Source of the DNA: an uncultured bacterium
GTDB lineage: Bacteria > Cyanobacteriota > Vampirovibrionia > Gastranaerophilales > Gastranaerophilaceae
Direction: 5' to 3'
Assembly (NCBI GenBank): GCA_949300485.1
Contig: CASGEL010000007.1
Coordinates: 62,001 to 126,000 of the forward strand
DNA: 64,000 nucleotides
In this document: positions 17,601 through 26,959 of the stretch, in pieces
How positions within the stretch are numbered: position 1 is the stretch's first letter
How the letters are laid out: the number at the start of each line of letters is the position of its first letter
Program-made: the position numbers and the translations under genes
The notes under the pieces: model-generated
Databases searched by the model: none
What the model was told of the DNA's origin: nothing
What the model saw: only the letters and a program-made list of their open reading frames with translations

Positions 17601-19730
17601 TTGAGGAGTAGAAAAATTAGAAAGCATTTATTAACAACTATTTTGGTTTCATCTTTTATATTTTGTACAATGCCTGCTATTGCACAAATGTCACCTGAAG
17701 CAAGTGCTTTATATCAGGAAGCATGCAGCGCAGAACATCAACAAGACTTGAAAGGTGCTATAGAAAAGTTAGAACAGGCCGTAAAATTACCAGGGGCCGA
17801 TGTAATGATATATACAAAGCTAGCAGGACTGTATTCTGAAATCGATAACAGCCAAAAAGCCCTTGAAACTTATAAGAAAGTAATAGAATTAAAACCTGAT
17901 GATGCTTTTGTATACATAAGCATCGGCAGTATTTATGAAAATCAGGGTAACTATAAAGAAGCCCTAAAATCATATGAAAAAGCTTTAGATATTTATCCTG
18001 AATATAAATATAATTATTTTAATATTGCAAATGTTCAATATCAATTAAAAGACTACAACAATGCAATCAAAAGTTATAATACATTTTTAGAAACTTACTC
18101 TCAACACTCAGAATCCAGAGAAAATCTTGCAGCGTCTTATTATGCAGTAAAAGATTATGATGATGCAGCAAAACAATATAAAATTTTATATGAGAAAAAT
18201 CCTGAAACATTCAAAAGTTTTTCACAATACGGACTTGCCCTGTTAAACGATAATAATCCTGAAAAAGCTGTTGAAATGTTAGAAAAAGCAATAAGCCTTG
18301 ATTCGGAAAATAATTCAGCACATTTAGGTTTAGCACAGGCATATCAGGATCTTGGAAAAAATGATCTGTCATATGAACAGTACCAAATAGTACTTGCAAA
18401 GGTACCTAATTTAAACACTGTACGCCTTGATTATGCAAATCTGCTTGCGGATATGAATAAAAATACTGAGGCAATTACTCAGTATAATATGTATATCAAA
18501 GCTTTTCCAAATGACATAAATGGCTACAAAAATATTGCAAATGTTTATAAAACCTTGAGCAATTATGATAAAGCTCTTGAAAATTACTTAATTGCAGAAA
18601 CAAAAGATAGTGCTGACATAAATATCAAAAAAAATATTGCTCTTTGCTACCATAATAAAAAAGATTACGCAAACGCTTTGAAATATTATGATATTATATT
18701 AACTTCTCAGCCTGACGACTATAATATGCAAGTTAATAAGGCATTAGCTCTCCATGCCTTGAAAAGATATGATGAAGCTATTGCAATGTATGAAAATCTT
18801 TTGCCGGTTAAAAACGATAAAACACTTAAAGATAATTTAAATAATGCACGTGTTGCCAGAGGTCATGAACTTATTGAAGCTAAAAACTACGGCAGTGCTA
18901 TTGAAAATTTCAAAACAGCAATAAAAGACGGTTATACAGATGGTTTTGTATATTATGGATTAGCAAAAGCTTATAGAGCAACAGGAGATAATACAAAAGC
19001 CGCAGAAAATTATGAAAAAGCTATCTCAATTGATCCTGACAAAACTGCATATTCTGCTGAATACAGTGAATTTATTTCTTCGTTATATAAACCTAAAGTT
19101 AATGTCCAACAAACTCAGGGTACAAACAAAGAAGATTTACCTTCAATCAATTTAACTATTGATGATGTTGATAAAACACCTGCTGTTAATTCAAATGAAA
19201 TAAAAACAAATACTCAAGCAACAGAGTCACCGGTTACACCTACAGTATCTGTTGTTTCAAAACAAAATGAAGAACTTATTTCAGAAGGTGATAAAAATTA
19301 TAAAAATAACAACTATGATGCAGCGGTACAAAATTATCAGGAAGCATTACAGCTGGTACCAAATGATGCCGTTACATTATTAAAATTAGGTAATATATAT
19401 AAATTAAAAGAAGATAATACAAAAGCAGTTAATTACTATCAAAAATCTATTATAGTTAACCCCGATTATACTGACGGATGGTTTAATTTAGGTCTTGCTT
19501 ATGCAAATGAAAATAACTTAATCGAATCCCAAAAAAGTTTTGAAAAAGTTATATCGCTTGATTCAAATTATAATTTTGGCTACGCATACTATGCACTTGG
19601 TCTAGCATTGGAACAGCAAGGAAAAACTGAAGATGCCATTAAAAATTATAAACTGTTTATCAAATACAATAATGACAAAAATATGATAGACACTGTTGAA
19701 ACTAAAATCAAACAGCTTCAAAAATCATGA
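17601..19730 (+). CDS. Secreted TPR-repeat protein
   Basis: About 709 aa. Seen: a signal peptide with LLTTILVSSFIFCTMPAIAQ, then at least a dozen 34-residue tetratricopeptide repeats (for example residues 60-160 and 230-330), a Thr/Asn-rich linker near 495-550 and further TPRs to the end. TPR proteins serve as interaction scaffolds; the signal peptide puts this one in the periplasm or at the outer membrane. The start is unclear: TTG at 17601 has no good ribosome site, but GAGGAG (17603-17608) is seven bases before an in-frame ATT at 17616. The next gene overlaps its end by ATGA. Confidence 0.85.
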   Translation: MRSRKIRKHLLTTILVSSFIFCTMPAIAQMSPEASALYQEACSAEHQQDLKGAIEKLEQAVKLPGADVMIYTKLAGLYSEIDNSQKALETYKKVIELKPDDAFVYISIGSIYENQGNYKEALKSYEKALDIYPEYKYNYFNIANVQYQLKDYNNAIKSYNTFLETYSQHSESRENLAASYYAVKDYDDAAKQYKILYEKNPETFKSFSQYGLALLNDNNPEKAVEMLEKAISLDSENNSAHLGLAQAYQDLGKNDLSYEQYQIVLAKVPNLNTVRLDYANLLADMNKNTEAITQYNMYIKAFPNDINGYKNIANVYKTLSNYDKALENYLIAETKDSADINIKKNIALCYHNKKDYANALKYYDIILTSQPDDYNMQVNKALALHALKRYDEAIAMYENLLPVKNDKTLKDNLNNARVARGHELIEAKNYGSAIENFKTAIKDGYTDGFVYYGLAKAYRATGDNTKAAENYEKAISIDPDKTAYSAEYSEFISSLYKPKVNVQQTQGTNKEDLPSINLTIDDVDKTPAVNSNEIKTNTQATESPVTPTVSVVSKQNEELISEGDKNYKNNNYDAAVQNYQEALQLVPNDAVTLLKLGNIYKLKEDNTKAVNYYQKSIIVNPDYTDGWFNLGLAYANENNLIESQKSFEKVISLDSNYNFGYAYYALGLALEQQGKTEDAIKNYKLFIKYNNDKNMIDTVETKIKQLQKS

Positions 19731-20146
19731 AAAAGACTTTATTACTTATAATTACGTTATTTTTAACGATTTTTACCTGTGCGTGTAATAACGAAAAATC
19801 CGTTATACTGTTTAATAAATATCGTTTCACTAAAGAAACTATAAATTCAAACAGTAATACAAACGTTTTCAAGCCAGGAAACACAATAAACTACCTCATA
19901 ACCCTTCCTGAACCAGTACAATCAAAATTACTTCTGATACAAATTGTCAAAATCGGAGGAGGAAAACAAGAACGATACGGATATGAACTGGTTTGGGGTA
20001 AAACAGTTAAAATCAGAGATGAACAAATCTATTATTATACAAATTATATAGTATTAAACCAAGCGGGTGCTTACATCATGAAAGTTTATTCTCGAGATAA
20101 CCCAACCAAACTTTTGACATCCGCGTATTTTTATGTAAGAAATTAA
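19727..20146 (+). CDS. Small lipoprotein-like secreted protein
   Basis: 139 aa. N-terminus LLLIITLFLTIFTCAC is a lipoprotein-type signal with a Cys at about residue 20 after Ala, then a 115-residue domain rich in beta residues. Function unknown. Its ATG overlaps the stop of the TPR gene (ATGA), so they are cotranscribed and may work at the same membrane. Confidence 0.7.
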   Translation: MKKTLLLIITLFLTIFTCACNNEKSVILFNKYRFTKETINSNSNTNVFKPGNTINYLITLPEPVQSKLLLIQIVKIGGGKQERYGYELVWGKTVKIRDEQIYYYTNYIVLNQAGAYIMKVYSRDNPTKLLTSAYFYVRN

Positions 20147-20161
20147 ACTTGAGGTAATAAA

Positions 20162-20560
20162 ATGTTAAAAGATAAAGCTTTAGAATATTTTAAAAATGGC
20201 TATTCCTGCTCAGAAGCAGTGATACAGGCATGTATTGATGAAGGATTATGTGCACCTGATCTGTTACCCTGTGCCACAGCCCTTTCTTCCGGAATGTCCT
20301 CAGGTTGTGCATGCGGTACGGTTACAGCTTCTCAACTGGTTGCCGGCTACTATTTTGGAAGGAATAACAGATGCGGAAATCCTGTTACTGCAAGAGAAAA
20401 AGCAGCCAAAATTGTAGAAGAATTCAAAAAAAGAAATAAAGTTACCTGTTGCAAAGTTCTTTGTGCCGGATTGGAAGGCAGTGCACGAAAAGAACACTGT
20501 TCAAAATTTGTTTCTGATGCATGCGAAATCTTAGAAGAAATTATTAAGGTAAAAGTATAA
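20162..20560 (+). CDS. C_GCAxxG_C_C family protein
   Basis: 132 aa. Seen: GYSCSEAVIQAC, SSGMSSGCACGTVTASQLVAG with the GCAxG core, and a C-terminal set of Cys (TCCKVLCAGLEG.., EHC..). The spaced cysteines define this redox- or metal-associated family of unknown function, often found near oxidoreductases. TTGAGGT ribosome site seven to eight bases before ATG. Placed just before the endonuclease IV-like gene, probably in one transcript. Confidence 0.85.
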   Translation: MLKDKALEYFKNGYSCSEAVIQACIDEGLCAPDLLPCATALSSGMSSGCACGTVTASQLVAGYYFGRNNRCGNPVTAREKAAKIVEEFKKRNKVTCCKVLCAGLEGSARKEHCSKFVSDACEILEEIIKVKV

Positions 20561-20596
20561 CGCTGAACATATTTTCAGTATTTGTAGGAGGATATT

Positions 20597-21445
20597 GTGC
20601 AAAACTTTTATAAACCGGACAAATTAAACTTTTTGACTGCAGGAATGCCTTTATCAACAGGTAAAGGAGGATATAAAAGAGCATTTGAAATCCTTGAGGA
20701 AATGAATTTAGATGGAATGGAAGTAGAATTTGTACATGGGGTGCGAATGTCGGATGATACACGTCTATTGCTTAAAGAAACTTCCAAAGAAAAAAACTTC
20801 ATCTTAACTGCCCATGGTCCTTTTTATATCAACCTTAACTCAAAAGAAGAAGAAAAAGTTGAAGCAAGTGTTCAAAGAATTGTAGATACAGCACAAGCCG
20901 CAAGTGACTTTGGCGGCTACAGTATCACTTATCATGCAGCTTTTTATATGGGTGCAGACAAAGAAACCGTTTACCAGCAAGTTAAAACTCAAACTCAAAA
21001 AATAATTGATATTCTGGAAAAATACAATTTGAAAATTTGGGTAAGGCCGGAAACAACGGGGAAAGCCACTCAATGGGGTGATTACGAAGAAATTATCAGG
21101 CTGTCAAAAGAATTTGAACAAGTTCTACCATGCATTGATTTTTCACACATTCACGCCAGAACAGCAGGGGAATATAACACTTATGATGAATTTTGTAAAA
21201 TCCTCGAACGCATAGGAACAGAACTGGGTGACTTTGCCTTAAATAATTTTCATGCTCATTTAGCCGGAATTGAATATACACAAAAAGGTGAAAAATGTCA
21301 TTTAATTTTAGAAGACTCTGATATGAATTATAAAGATTTATTAAAAGCATTGAAAGAATTTAATATTAAAGGTGCTCTCGTTTGCGAAAGCCCTAATATA
21401 GAAACTGATACAAAATTATTAAAGGATTATTATATGAGTTTATAA
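20597..21445 (+). CDS. Endonuclease IV-like TIM-barrel protein
   Basis: 282 aa. Seen: LTAHGPFYINLNS, SITYHAAFYMG, IWVRPETTGKATQWGDYEEI, CIDFSHIHAR and NFHAHLAGIEYT, the His/Glu/Asp metal-ligand pattern of AP endonuclease family 2 (Nfo). It is close in length to Nfo, so abasic-site cleavage is plausible, but sugar-phosphate isomerase relatives share the fold. Start is GTG, with AGGAGG (20586-20591) five bases upstream. Confidence 0.72.
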   Translation: MQNFYKPDKLNFLTAGMPLSTGKGGYKRAFEILEEMNLDGMEVEFVHGVRMSDDTRLLLKETSKEKNFILTAHGPFYINLNSKEEEKVEASVQRIVDTAQAASDFGGYSITYHAAFYMGADKETVYQQVKTQTQKIIDILEKYNLKIWVRPETTGKATQWGDYEEIIRLSKEFEQVLPCIDFSHIHARTAGEYNTYDEFCKILERIGTELGDFALNNFHAHLAGIEYTQKGEKCHLILEDSDMNYKDLLKALKEFNIKGALVCESPNIETDTKLLKDYYMSL

Positions 21446-21532
21446 GACTCCTCCAAAAACAGTAATTATTAAAGTTCTTATCAAAGATGCCGATACAAAA
21501 AACATATTATTTTAAAGTTAAAGAGGTCATCT

Positions 21533-21901
21533 ATGTTTAATTCTGTAAATAATCCTTTTGGACAAAGAATAGAATCTGCTGTTTCTACAGGGCAAGAACA
21601 CAAACAGCACCATCAGGAACAACAAAAAGAAGAAGAAAAAAAGTATCTTGAAAATGATGAAAAAGATGAAGTCAAAATAGGCGGCCTGCCAATTTTAACA
21701 GAAGATGAAATTCTTGCTATGACCCGTAATTATATAGCAAATTTAAAATCAGAACATGAAGCTAATTCTAAAATTCTTGAAAAATTGGACAAATTTTTAG
21801 CAAAATTTGATGTAAAAAAATTTATGAAACAAAATCCCAATATGACAAGTCCTGATTTTCATATGGTAATGTTTAACGAAACAGCAAATCTTGTAAAATA
21901 A
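21533..21901 (+). CDS. Hypothetical charged protein
   Basis: 122 aa, unknown. A Gln/His/Glu/Lys-rich middle (about residues 20-45) is probably disordered or coiled; the rest is helical with LTEDEILAMTRNYIANLKSE. No membrane segment. AAAGAGGT precedes the ATG at a good distance. The stop is followed one base later by the end of the convergent pilin-like gene. Confidence 0.65.
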   Translation: MFNSVNNPFGQRIESAVSTGQEHKQHHQEQQKEEEKKYLENDEKDEVKIGGLPILTEDEILAMTRNYIANLKSEHEANSKILEKLDKFLAKFDVKKFMKQNPNMTSPDFHMVMFNETANLVK

Positions 21902-21902
21902 A

Positions 21903-22613
21903 TTATTCTCTAATTCCGGCAGATTCTTTCATCATCTGTTCAGTAGTTTTACTGGCATCACCGCCCAAATAGTTTTCAGGGTTATCAGGAGGGAAAAGAC
22001 TTACTGATTTTACAAAGGTTCTGTTACCAATCAAAACAGACTCAGACACTCTTGTAGAAAAAGCAAATATATCTTGACCCCATTTATTAGGACCTTTACG
22101 TCCATTAACATCTATAGCAAACAATCTCATATAATTGGTACCATCTGAAATAATTACCATACTATTATCAAGAACATATGCCTTACTATTGGTTACATTA
22201 AAATTACCACCAGGAGCAGGTGGGTAATTACCCGGTAAACAACCCTCTGTTACCGCATTATTTTCACATTTTCGTGTAGCACCCATAGCTTTTACAAATG
22301 CATCCATAAAAGCTTTACACTCAGTATTTTTTTCAGATGGCGAACCGTTTATGCTCAAGCCGAAATCATCTTCTGCTGCATTATCAGGAATCTTATAACA
22401 AGAATAAACTTTACCTTCATCAATTGTAATATTTTTCATTGCCGCTTCCATTTTAGCAAACGCTGTTCTGAACTCAGCAAGTCGTGCTCTTTGTTGAACA
22501 GAAGAACCAACCGTAGACAATGTTAATGTTGCCAAAACTCCAATCAATGATAATGTTACCATTACCTCAGACAGTGTAAATCCAAATTTTTTATTATTTA
22601 ATCTCATACTCAT
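21903..22613 (-). CDS. Type IV pilin / pseudopilin-like protein
   Basis: Prepilin with a short charged leader, then the cleavage/methylation motif KFGFTLSEVMVTLSLIGVL: Gly before Phe+1 and Glu+5, followed by a hydrophobic helix that packs in the pilus core. After that a globular domain with several Cys and a Pro/Gly-rich segment (GNYPPAPGGNF). Could be a major/minor pilin or a type II secretion pseudopilin; no assembly genes are nearby. The frame opens further upstream (22649); I prefer the ATG at 22611-22613, which leaves a leader of about 11 residues. Confidence 0.8.
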   Translation of the reverse strand: MSMRLNNKKFGFTLSEVMVTLSLIGVLATLTLSTVGSSVQQRARLAEFRTAFAKMEAAMKNITIDEGKVYSCYKIPDNAAEDDFGLSINGSPSEKNTECKAFMDAFVKAMGATRKCENNAVTEGCLPGNYPPAPGGNFNVTNSKAYVLDNSMVIISDGTNYMRLFAIDVNGRKGPNKWGQDIFAFSTRVSESVLIGNRTFVKSVSLFPPDNPENYLGGDASKTTEQMMKESAGIRE

Positions 22614-22685
22614 TATAATCTCATCAACCCTATAAACTAATTTTAACATATTTAATTAAGCTCGTCAATTGTAAACCGCCAAAAT

Positions 22686-23600
22686 TTAAGCCCTTGGATG
22701 AGTTTCATTATACACTTCTTTCATATGTTGCATAGAAATATGTGTATAAATTTGTGTATTTGAAATACTTGCATGCCCCAGCAATTCTTGTACCACCCTC
22801 AAATCCGCTCCGTTTTCTATCAAATGTGTCGCAAAACTATGTCTGAACATATGCGGTGTAACCTTTTTAGGCAGTTGAATTTTCTCAACAATATCATTTA
22901 TTACATTTCGTATCATCCTTGTCTGAAGGCGATATCCAGTTTTATTTATAAAGACAGGAGTTGTATCTGTTATTGGATCTAAAATGTATCCTTTAGCAAT
23001 TAATGGCCTTGCATAGTCAATATACCCCTGCAAATAGCGTTTTGCTCTGTCCGTAATAAGAATTATACGCTCTTTAGCCCCTTTACCAAAAACCGTAATT
23101 TCATTATTTTCAAGGTTTAAATTCCCAAAATTCAACCCACTTAATTCAGAAACGCGCATCCCGCTTGCCCATAATAATTCTAATATTGCACGATTTCTAT
23201 ATCCAGCCGGAGTTTCTATGTTAATATTATTTAAAATTTGCTCAATCTCCTCCATTGTAAGGAATTTTGGTAAAGATTTCGGTCGTTTGGGGGATATTAA
23301 ACTCTCAGCAGGGTTATTTTCAATCTTTTTTTCCCTGTGTAAATACTTATAAAATGTACGTATTGACGCTATTTTACGGGCTATTGTCGTCTTCTTATAA
23401 TTGAAGATTTGAATAAAGTGTAAATACTCCCGAACTTTAGAAAAATTAACATCTTCACATGCCTGATTATCAAGCCAAATCAAATAGGCCAAAATATCAG
23501 CATAGTAAGCTTTTGCAGTATGTTCAGAAAAGTTTTTTTCTACCAAAATATACGATTTAAAATCTTCTAAATCATGTTTAGATTCTAAGTTCAATACCAT
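22686..23600 (-). CDS. xerC: Tyrosine recombinase XerC/XerD type
   Basis: Site-specific recombinase that resolves chromosome dimers at dif. Seen: N-terminal SAM-like core-binding domain (YILVEKNFSEHTAKAYYADI), then catalytic R in ELLWASGMRVSELSGL, HMFRHSFATHLIENGADLRVVQELLGHASISNTQIYTH with His-x2-Arg, second His and nucleophilic Tyr. 304 aa is typical. Only one Xer gene is visible; XerC versus XerD cannot be decided here. Stand-alone, not next to an integron or phage. Confidence 0.9.
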   Translation of the reverse strand: MVLNLESKHDLEDFKSYILVEKNFSEHTAKAYYADILAYLIWLDNQACEDVNFSKVREYLHFIQIFNYKKTTIARKIASIRTFYKYLHREKKIENNPAESLISPKRPKSLPKFLTMEEIEQILNNINIETPAGYRNRAILELLWASGMRVSELSGLNFGNLNLENNEITVFGKGAKERIILITDRAKRYLQGYIDYARPLIAKGYILDPITDTTPVFINKTGYRLQTRMIRNVINDIVEKIQLPKKVTPHMFRHSFATHLIENGADLRVVQELLGHASISNTQIYTHISMQHMKEVYNETHPRA

Positions 23601-23689
23601 CCATTTACCTTATTGCTTTTTTCTATTAACTATTATACAATATTTTTAGAATATTTAGAATAGTTAAAAGTTAAAAAGTAGGTGAAAAC

Positions 23690-25492
23690 ATGAATTGTAA
23701 AAAATTATTAGTTACGTCAATGTTATTGACAGTTTCTATATTCTGTGTAAATTCTTCGTTTGCTGCCCAACCTATGAAAGCTCAAGTATCTAAAAGTTAT
23801 ATTGATATTAATCGCATGATTGAATATAACAATTATGAAACTGCTGATGCAAGATTAAAAGAGATTTTAAATAAAAACCCTAATGATTTAGAGGCTAAAG
23901 GTTTACAGCTTGTATCTATGGCGAAACAATACAAATTGGCACCTGCACAATCAGAATTAGATAAATTGTTAAAAAAATATCCTAACAATGCTCAATTACA
24001 TTACGCACAAGGTTTAGTATACTTAATGCGCCAGACATCTTCCGATGTTGAGTATATCAAAAATATTAACAATCTTTCAAATGCAGCTATTCAGGAATTT
24101 GTAAAAGCTGTAGGCATTGACAGTACATATTACCAAGCATACAATGCGATGGGTGTTGCAACATTAAAATTAGGCAATAAAAAAGATGCTCAGGATTTAT
24201 TTAAAGTTGCACTTAAAAATAATCCTCAATTTGCACCTGCTTATGATAACTTAGGCAATATTGCAATGTTAGACGGAGATTTGGATCAAGCAGAAAAATA
24301 CTATCTGCAATCTATAAAATGCAATTCACACAACCCTACTTCTATGTATCATATGGGACAAGTTGAAGCAAGACGTGGTGATTATACAAAAGCATTAACT
24401 TGGTTAAACCACTCACTGCACATAAATCCTAATTCTTCACCTGCGTGGAATCTGCAAGGAGAATTATATCTAAAACAAGGCAACCAGCCAGCAGCTATTA
24501 ATTCATTCAAAAAAGCAATCCGCGTAAAACCTGAAAATTCCCGTCCATATATTAACTTGGCAGGAGTTTATGAAAGAAGAGCAGATCATGAATTTGCAAT
24601 GGAAGAATTAAAAACTGCCATTATATTAAATCCTAACTATAAAGAAGGAATTTACAGAGTTGCAAACATGTCTTTGGAAACAAGAAAATACCAACAGGCT
24701 CTTGAATACTATTCAAGATTGTTAGGCGATGCAAATTATAATAACAAAGCCATAATAGGTTTAGCCAATACTTATTATGAAATGGCAAAAGATACTGCAG
24801 ATAGTAACTCCTTCACAACAAACAAAGATGTTTATTTGGCTTATGATTATGTAAATGAAGCTATCCAAAGAACACCAAATGATTTAAAACTTCATTTGGC
24901 AAAAATCAAATTAGGTAGAATTACTCACCAGATGGCTCTAACGGAAGAAAACTTAAATTATATTGTGCAATCTGCAAGCAATAGTTTAATGGATACAGTC
25001 ATTAAAGGTGAAGCATATCTTTCTTTAGGTAGAGAAAAGGATGCAGTATATACATTTGAAAATGCCATAAATTTTGCAAACAGTATTGATGATGAACTAT
25101 ACTTAGCAGAAATTCTTGTTCAACATAAACAATTCAGAACAGCAAGAAAAGCTTTGCAAAAAGTATTGATGACAGATCCTGATAATAGAATCGCTGCTAA
25201 TGGTATTCATTATATAGATTTATGCGAAATGAAATCAAACGAATTCTTTGAAATCGCTTTACGAGAATACAAAGAAGGCAACTATGCAACAACTATTGAA
25301 TACTGCAACAGAGCAATTGATTTCTACCATAATGCTCCGTCAATTGCTAAATTGAAAGCCCAAGCATACGAAGCAGAAGGTAACTATCAAGGTGCTGTTA
25401 AATACTATACACAATATTTGGCATTGTCACCTAATGCAAATGATAAAAATGCCGTTATGCAAAGAATCAATGCATTCCAGCAGAAAATTTAA
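23690..25492 (+). CDS. Secreted TPR-repeat protein
   Basis: 600 aa. Signal peptide with KLLVTSMLLTVSIFCVNSSFAAQ, then tandem TPRs along almost the whole chain (for example FVKAVGIDSTYYQAYNAMG and ALTWLNHSLHINPNSSPAW). AGGTG lies seven bases before the ATG. Like the TPR protein at 17.6 kb it is exported, but the two are not obvious recent duplicates. A role in surface or envelope assembly is a guess. Confidence 0.88.
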   Translation: MNCKKLLVTSMLLTVSIFCVNSSFAAQPMKAQVSKSYIDINRMIEYNNYETADARLKEILNKNPNDLEAKGLQLVSMAKQYKLAPAQSELDKLLKKYPNNAQLHYAQGLVYLMRQTSSDVEYIKNINNLSNAAIQEFVKAVGIDSTYYQAYNAMGVATLKLGNKKDAQDLFKVALKNNPQFAPAYDNLGNIAMLDGDLDQAEKYYLQSIKCNSHNPTSMYHMGQVEARRGDYTKALTWLNHSLHINPNSSPAWNLQGELYLKQGNQPAAINSFKKAIRVKPENSRPYINLAGVYERRADHEFAMEELKTAIILNPNYKEGIYRVANMSLETRKYQQALEYYSRLLGDANYNNKAIIGLANTYYEMAKDTADSNSFTTNKDVYLAYDYVNEAIQRTPNDLKLHLAKIKLGRITHQMALTEENLNYIVQSASNSLMDTVIKGEAYLSLGREKDAVYTFENAINFANSIDDELYLAEILVQHKQFRTARKALQKVLMTDPDNRIAANGIHYIDLCEMKSNEFFEIALREYKEGNYATTIEYCNRAIDFYHNAPSIAKLKAQAYEAEGNYQGAVKYYTQYLALSPNANDKNAVMQRINAFQQKI

Positions 25493-25524
25493 TCATAACC
25501 TGACTGGACTTCACTCGCCGGAAG

Positions 25525-25818
25525 ATGTATAGACAACAGATAAATATTATAAATATTATCATGAAGAAAAAATTTGATATAAGAAAAACATTCGAAACAT
25601 TTTTGAAAGAGCCTCTTAGTATTTTAACTGAGGGGCTGTTTCAAATAGTAAATATTCAAGCGAATATTTTTAACCAAGAATCTTCATTTAATGTAGATTT
25701 TGTTAATAATAAAACACAATTGACAGTTGTTAACAATGAAAAAATGTATAATTTATTCCAAACAGTTTTATATAAAAAGAGGGTAAAAGAAGCAAAAGAA
25801 AAGGCTTTGTCAAAATGA
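25525..25818 (+). CDS. Small hypothetical protein, coupled to engB
   Basis: 97 aa from the first ATG, or 85 aa from a second ATG at 25561 (KKKFDIRKTFETFLKEPLSILTE). Neither has a good ribosome site. The C-terminus is basic (YKKRVKEAKEKALSK). Its stop overlaps the engB start by ATGA, so it is translated together with engB. Function unknown. Confidence 0.55.
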   Translation: MYRQQINIINIIMKKKFDIRKTFETFLKEPLSILTEGLFQIVNIQANIFNQESSFNVDFVNNKTQLTVVNNEKMYNLFQTVLYKKRVKEAKEKALSK

Positions 25819-26402
25819 AAACAAAACCATACATGAATGCAAAATTTATTATCAGTGCGGAAAAACTAAGCCAATGTCCGGAATTTAATTTACCGGAATA
25901 CCCTTTGCTTGGAAGATCTAATGTAGGAAAATCCTCATTTATCAATGGATTAAGCAACAATAAAAAACTTGCAAAAACATCAAACACTCCTGGCAAAACT
26001 CGACTAATTAATTTTTTTAATTTCTCTGATAAATTTATGATAGCAGATTTACCGGGATACGGTTATGCAAAAGTTTCAAAAGAAGCCCAGAACAAATGGC
26101 AAAAATACCTTGAAGAATACTTATTAAAACGAAAGCAAATAAAATATCTTGTGCAATTGATTGATGCAAGACACGAAATTCAAAAAAATGACTATCAAAT
26201 GCGACAATGGGTTACAGCATACAATTTGCCAATAATTACAGTAGTCACAAAAACAGACTGCATTTCAAAAAATAAAATCCAAACTGTACTTTCATACATA
26301 AAAAAAGAACTTGACGGAGAAGTTTTCCCATTCAGTGCCATTGATAATAGGTACAATGATAGAATTTTAGAATTTTTTATACAGTCTTCCAATAATGTTT
26401 AA
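25815..26402 (+). CDS. engB: Ribosome biogenesis GTP-binding protein EngB/YsxC
   Basis: Small GTPase for late assembly of the 50S ribosomal subunit. Seen: G1 GRSNVGKSSFIN (residues 33-44), G2 TPGKTR, G3 DLPGYGYAKV (78-87), G4 TKTD, G5-like FSA. 195 aa, standard length. Translation is coupled to the small gene before it. Confidence 0.95.
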   Translation: MKTKPYMNAKFIISAEKLSQCPEFNLPEYPLLGRSNVGKSSFINGLSNNKKLAKTSNTPGKTRLINFFNFSDKFMIADLPGYGYAKVSKEAQNKWQKYLEEYLLKRKQIKYLVQLIDARHEIQKNDYQMRQWVTAYNLPIITVVTKTDCISKNKIQTVLSYIKKELDGEVFPFSAIDNRYNDRILEFFIQSSNNV

Positions 26403-26566
26403 AAAAAGAGATACTTTCTATCTGTTTAGAAACAAAAAATTTCAATAGTAATCAAGATTTAAATCAATTATTATGCTTATATTTTAAAAGGTCTATTATA
26501 TTTACCCGTTAACAGGGAACACGAACAGTGGTCTTTGTTTCTAAATCTGTGTGACAGAAAGTATCG
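26402..26566 (-). ncRNA. Long stem-loop RNA candidate (6S-like fold)
   Basis: Two well-separated arms pair perfectly: 26410-26419 with 26556-26565 (10 bp) and 26425-26436 with 26534-26545 (12 bp), enclosing about 97 nt that contain a small CCC/GGG hairpin (26505-26517). Read on the minus strand the closing stem ends in TCTCTTTTTTT, like a terminator. The outline (about 165 nt, long closing stem, internal loop, large central bubble) resembles 6S RNA, but I do not recognise conserved 6S bases. It could instead be a structured leader or a terminator for the region. Confidence 0.4.
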
Positions 26567-26823
26567 TCAATAAAAAAGAGTAAAATATACTTTTTCATAC
26601 TAAATCACACCCTAAAACATTTTTTATATTGTCAAGAAATCCTTGTATTTCTATCTTTATAATATAAAAAATTATAATCCTTTTTCATTTAGCCTCCTTG
26701 TTTTATAAGGATATTAAAATTTTAAAAATAATACTATTACCCGGTCGGGTATTTTATAATACTAATTAGCATTGAACAAAATTTTTAAGATGCCAATAGG
26801 TCACTTCAATAAATACCCATAAT
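26567..26823. other. Gene-poor stretch between the stem-loop and lptB
   Basis: Contains short minus-strand frames rather than a normal gene: AAGGAGG followed by an 18-codon frame (MKKDYNFLYYKDRN...), and a frame ending ...KNVLGCDLV that overlaps by ATGA a 29-codon frame (MKKYILLFFIDDTF...). This looks like decayed or very short coding sequence. A perfect TACCCGGTCGGGTA-type palindrome lies at 26738-26751. Confidence 0.4.
26738..26751. promoter_or_regulatory. Perfect 14-bp inverted repeat, operator-like
   Basis: TACCCG-GT-CGGGTA with a TATAAT-like run (TTTTATAAT) directly after it. GC-rich against an AT-rich background. The geometry suits a dimeric repressor site (for example TetR type); no regulator gene is adjacent. 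Confidence 0.45.
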
Positions 26824-26844
26824 AAAAAAGCCGCTCATACGGCT
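26824..26844 (-). terminator. Hairpin with T-run
   Basis: AGCCG/CGGCT stem with loop of six; on the minus strand it is followed by TTTTTT. The transcript it would end has not been identified, since the only gene to the right (lptB) runs on the other strand. Confidence 0.6.
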
Positions 26845-26959
26845 AATTTTGGTAAAAGGTTTGTGTGTGTAGGAGAAAATAAAGAAAAAGAAAATGGTCT
26901 GTGTACATGATATATATTCCCAATTTTTTTTCAAAAGTAACATATTTCGAGAGAAAGTT

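Noticed and set aside
19301-19700. Repetitive coding sequence that looks like tandem DNA repeats
   Set aside because: Explained by TPR protein repeats; the DNA itself is diverged.
22686-23600. Integron or phage integrase
   Set aside because: Length and motifs fit housekeeping Xer; no att site, cassette or phage gene nearby.
26505-26517. SRP RNA hairpin
   Set aside because: CCCGTTAACAGGG lacks the GGAA tetraloop and conserved internal loops of SRP RNA.
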